From an uncultured Oscillospiraceae bacterium (GTDB lineage: Bacteria > Bacillota > Clostridia > Oscillospirales > Oscillospiraceae): a stretch of 50,263 bases of DNA. Below, in pieces: positions 47,734-50,263 of this stretch (positions are counted from its first letter, which is position 1; every line of letters begins with the position of its first letter). Under the pieces are notes generated by a model. That model ran no database searches and was not told where the DNA came from. It worked only from the letters and a program-made list of their open reading frames with translations. The stretch is taken from contig CANRBG010000010.1 of the NCBI GenBank assembly GCA_947628805.1, positions 1-50,263 on the forward strand. Reading direction: 5' to 3'. The position numbers and the translations under genes are program-made.

Positions 47734-49062
47734 ATGCAGCAGACCGTTTTCGATCTGGACCATCTGCCCCGGACCTATTTCAAGCTGGCTCTGCCGGTGA
47801 TGCTGGGCATGGTGGTGACGCTCATATACAATCTGGCGGATACCTGGTTCATCGCCCGGACCGGGGTCACGGACCTGGTGGCGGGGGTGTCTCTGTGCAG
47901 TCCCGTGTTCACCGCCCTGATGGCCTTTGGAAACATCTACGGCCAGGGCGGCAGCTCCCTGATCTCCCGGATGCTGGGCCAGAACGACCGGGACGGCGTG
48001 CGGCGGGTCAGCTCCTTTTGCTTTTATATGGCTATCGCCACGGGCCTGGTCCTGGCGGCGCCGGGGCTTCTCTTCCGCCGGCAGCTGCTGGCCCTCATCG
48101 GCGCAGACGTACACACCCTCCCCTACGCCGGGGAATACTTCTCCGTGCTGGTGGGCTGCGCGCCCATCGTCATCTTGAATTTCATCCACTCCAATCTGCT
48201 GCGCTGCGAGGGCATGAGCGGCCTGTCCATGGCGGGCACCGTGGGTGGCGCGGCGGTGAATATCGTCCTGGACCCCATTTTGATCTCCGTGCTGGGCTGG
48301 GGCGCGCTGGGCGCGGCCATCGCCACGGTGATCGGCTACGCATGCAGCGACCTGTTTCTGCTGGTCATGCTCCGGCGCAGGAGCCGGTATCTGTCCGTGG
48401 ACATCCGGGCCTGCCATGTCTCCGGGGACGAGCTGCGGCAGATCCTGCTGATCGGCGTGTCCGCCGCCCTGACCAACCTCATGAGCAGCCTGAGCCTGGT
48501 GCTGATGAACAAGTACCTGGCCGTCTACGGCAGCGGCAGGGTGGCCGCCATGGGCATCGCTTTGAAGATCAACATGATCGCTCAGTGCTTCCTGATCGGC
48601 CTGTCCTTCGGCGGGGTGCCGCTGTTCGGCTACCTGTACGGGGCGGAGGACCGGATGCGGCTTAGAAAGCTCACCCGCTTCTGCCTGACCTTCCTGTGCG
48701 CCCTGGCCGCCGCTCTGAGCCTGGCATTGGCCCTGACCGCCCCCGCTCTGATGGCCGCTTTCGTCCGGGACGGGGACATCATCGCCCAGGGCGCGGCCAT
48801 GCTCCGCTGGCAGACCGCCGGGACCGTGTTCGCGGCGGTGGTGATGCTGCTGACCTGCCTTTTCCAGGCAACGGGCCGGGTGGTCCCCTCCTTTATCCTG
48901 TCCGTGAGCCGGCAGGGGCTGGTGTTCATCGCCGTGCTGGCCGCCGCCCGGGCCCTGGCGGGCTACGACGGCCTGCTGGCCGCCCAGGCCGTGGCCGACC
49001 TTCTCAGCGCGGGACTGGCACTGGGCCTGTACGTTTCCGTATTCGGCAAGGGCCGGGTTTAA
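47734..49062 (+). CDS. MATE family efflux transporter
   Basis: A 442-aa carrier with twelve hydrophobic helices. LPVMLGMVVTLIYNLADTWFIARTGVTDLVAGVSLCSPV is the N-half signature; GGSSLISRMLGQND and NFIHSNLLRCEGMSGLSM follow; the C-half begins around GDELRQILLIGVSAALTNLMSSLS. It exports cationic compounds in exchange for sodium or protons. AAAGGAGG is well placed before ATG 47734. A TATACT box lies at about 47698 with a weak -35. It is not in an operon. Confidence 0.93.
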   Translation: MQQTVFDLDHLPRTYFKLALPVMLGMVVTLIYNLADTWFIARTGVTDLVAGVSLCSPVFTALMAFGNIYGQGGSSLISRMLGQNDRDGVRRVSSFCFYMAIATGLVLAAPGLLFRRQLLALIGADVHTLPYAGEYFSVLVGCAPIVILNFIHSNLLRCEGMSGLSMAGTVGGAAVNIVLDPILISVLGWGALGAAIATVIGYACSDLFLLVMLRRRSRYLSVDIRACHVSGDELRQILLIGVSAALTNLMSSLSLVLMNKYLAVYGSGRVAAMGIALKINMIAQCFLIGLSFGGVPLFGYLYGAEDRMRLRKLTRFCLTFLCALAAALSLALALTAPALMAAFVRDGDIIAQGAAMLRWQTAGTVFAAVVMLLTCLFQATGRVVPSFILSVSRQGLVFIAVLAAARALAGYDGLLAAQAVADLLSAGLALGLYVSVFGKGRV

Positions 49063-49081
49063 ATTCCACAAACATAAACAG

Positions 49082-49115
49082 GCGCCCCCGCTCGTCGCGG
49101 GGGCGCGTTCAATAT
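49082..49115. terminator. Bidirectional terminator between the MATE gene and the anion carrier
   Basis: GCGCCCCCGC (49082-49091) / GCGGGGGCGC (49097-49106), loop TCGTC. T-rich tails follow on both sides. Confidence 0.88.
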
Positions 49116-49124
49116 TATGTCAAC

Positions 49125-50263
49125 TTAATGCCACACGAACCAGCAGAACAGGTATCCGGTCATGACGGCGGCCAGGGTGAAAGGCACGCCGATGCGCATG
49201 AAGTCCCGGGTGGAGACCTCGTAGTTCTGCCGGCGCAGGATGCCGATGGTGGTGATGTTGGCGGAGGCGCCGATGGGGGTGATGTTGCCCCCCAGGGTGG
49301 CCCCGGTGAGCAGGCCAAAGTACAGCAAAATGGGCGAGCAGTCCATGCTGACGGCGATGCCGCTGACCACGGGCAGCATAGTCGCCACGTAGGGGATGTT
49401 GTCCACGAAGGCGGAAAACAGCACCGAGCCCCAGACGATGATGGTGTACATCACGAACAGGTTCGATCCGCCCAGCCGCACGAACAGCGCGGCGATGGCG
49501 TCGATGACGCCTCCCTCCGTGATGCCGGCGATGACCACGAACAGTCCCGCCAGCAGCAGCAGGGTCTGGTAGTCGATCTCCAAAAACGCGGCTTTCACGT
49601 TGTGCCAGCTCTTCTCCCGCAGCCGGGAGTGGACCGCTCCCACCAGAAACACACCCACGCAGATCAGTCCGTTGGTGATGGCAGGCTTGCCGGGGATGAA
49701 GGAGGCGCAGATCAGCAGCACCACCGTACCCACCAGCAGGACCGTGGGGAAGTAGTTGGTCACTTCCGTCCTGTCCGGGATGGTCACCGGCTCCCGCTGG
49801 TCCCGGAAAAGCCACAGGATGATGGGCACCGTCATGACCGCCCCCAGCTCCACCGCCCAGAAGATGGAGAATCTGCCGTCCATGAAGAAGAAGTCCAGAA
49901 AGTCCATACCGGCATAGCCGCCCAGCATGATGGAGGTGGTATCCCCCACCAGGGTGGCGGCCCCCTGCAGGTTGGAGCTGACGGCGATGGAGATCAAAAG
50001 CGGCACCGGGCTGGCGCCAAGCTTTGCGGCGATGGCAAGCCCCACCGGGGCCAGCATCAGCACTGTGGCTACGTTGTCCACGAACGCGCTCACCACCCCG
50101 GCGAACAGGCTCATGGCCACCGCCACCCACATGACGTTGGGCGTCTTGGTCAGCAGCACCTCCGCCATGCGGTTTGGCATTTTCGACTCGATGAACAGGC
50201 TCACCGTGCCCATGGTGCCCGCCAGCATCATCAGCACGTTCCAGTCGATGGCTCCCGCCAGGG
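49125..50263 (-). CDS. ArsB/NhaD (SLC13-like) anion or Na+/H+ carrier, 5' end outside the window
   Basis: At least 379 residues are visible; the frame stays open to the right edge (LAGAIDWNVLMMLAGTMGT), so the true start is outside. About ten helices are present. Two related repeats, FVDNVATVLMLAPVGLAIA and FVDNIPYVATMLPVVSGIA, each followed by an SSNLQGAATLVGDTT / GATLGGNITPIGASANI segment, are the signature of the ion transporter superfamily that includes ArsB, NhaD and CitM. No arsenic-resistance gene is next to it, so a sodium-proton or organic-anion role is as likely. Confidence 0.88.
   Translation of the reverse strand, partial: LAGAIDWNVLMMLAGTMGTVSLFIESKMPNRMAEVLLTKTPNVMWVAVAMSLFAGVVSAFVDNVATVLMLAPVGLAIAAKLGASPVPLLISIAVSSNLQGAATLVGDTTSIMLGGYAGMDFLDFFFMDGRFSIFWAVELGAVMTVPIILWLFRDQREPVTIPDRTEVTNYFPTVLLVGTVVLLICASFIPGKPAITNGLICVGVFLVGAVHSRLREKSWHNVKAAFLEIDYQTLLLLAGLFVVIAGITEGGVIDAIAALFVRLGGSNLFVMYTIIVWGSVLFSAFVDNIPYVATMLPVVSGIAVSMDCSPILLYFGLLTGATLGGNITPIGASANITTIGILRRQNYEVSTRDFMRIGVPFTLAAVMTGYLFCWFVWH

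Overview
The window is GC-rich chromosomal DNA of a low-copy housekeeping type. Gene content (MurT/GatD-type pair, reverse rubrerythrin, RibU under an FMN riboswitch, DUF4358 lipoprotein, XpaC, eukaryote-like glycyl-tRNA synthetase, many GGAGG Shine-Dalgarno sites and TTGACA/TATAAT promoters with 17-nt spacers) points to an anaerobic gut-type Clostridia, most likely a high-GC member of the Oscillospiraceae. This is inference from gene families, not a database match. I see no rRNA, tRNA, prophage, transposase or CRISPR array. Forty-nine coding regions fill almost all of the window; the last one runs off the right edge.

Layout. 0.1-7.3 kb: an O-antigen-ligase-like membrane protein faces a rightward series (yfbR, glyQS, a small membrane protein, a degenerate NAD-synthetase paralogue, an exported CxxC protein, an MFS carrier). 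7.5-14.8 kb, leftward: a full dipeptide/oligopeptide ABC transporter ending in sfsA, then a DUF4358 lipoprotein and an SGNH hydrolase. 15.1-20.8 kb, rightward: recJ, relA/spoT, dtd, an MBL-fold hydrolase and a MaoC-type hydratase. 20.8-25.3 kb: a small unknown gene, a short pyruvate-kinase-like protein, a FAD/Rieske oxidoreductase and a PLP aldolase. 25.4-30.7 kb: FMN riboswitch and ribU, a DUF4015 wall-associated protein, then a MurT/GatD-like pair. 30.8-38.6 kb, leftward: reverse rubrerythrin; an ECF sigma / zinc-finger anti-sigma operon that also carries alr, nhaC and an ATP-grasp gene; and a PAP2-GDPD fusion. 38.7-42.4 kb: a second ECF sigma with a membrane partner and an ABC exporter, then ogt. 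42.6-47.6 kb, mostly leftward: methylthioadenosine salvage (deaminase, nucleoside phosphorylase, MtnA) with xpaC, and a divergent XRE regulator/66-aa gene pair. 47.7-50.3 kb: a MATE pump and a truncated ArsB/NhaD-type carrier.

What stands out. (1) A family of palindromic repeats occupies convergent intergenic gaps (about 7.33, 22.52 and 42.43 kb). One copy is a 241-bp element with 24-nt terminal inverted repeats, and its inner two-hairpin module recurs inside the sfsA reading frame, where it adds about 36 residues without breaking the frame. The two hairpins keep their shape while their stem sequences differ, as expected if structure is selected. (2) Two glutamine-amidotransferase-family proteins, the NadE-like protein and the GatD-like protein, have lost their catalytic residues yet keep intact reading frames; the MurT partner has also lost the matching triad region. 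(3) At five promoters the -35 box lies inside the loop of an inverted repeat whose right arm sits in the -35/-10 spacer. (4) An ECF operon with a good ECF-type promoter (TGTAAC-N16-CGTC) couples a racemase, an antiporter and a sugar-transfer ATP-grasp protein. (5) Several operators can be read directly: a twin palindrome upstream of the DUF4015 gene, an XRE dyad over a promoter, and a 7-1-7 palindrome in the rubrerythrin leader.
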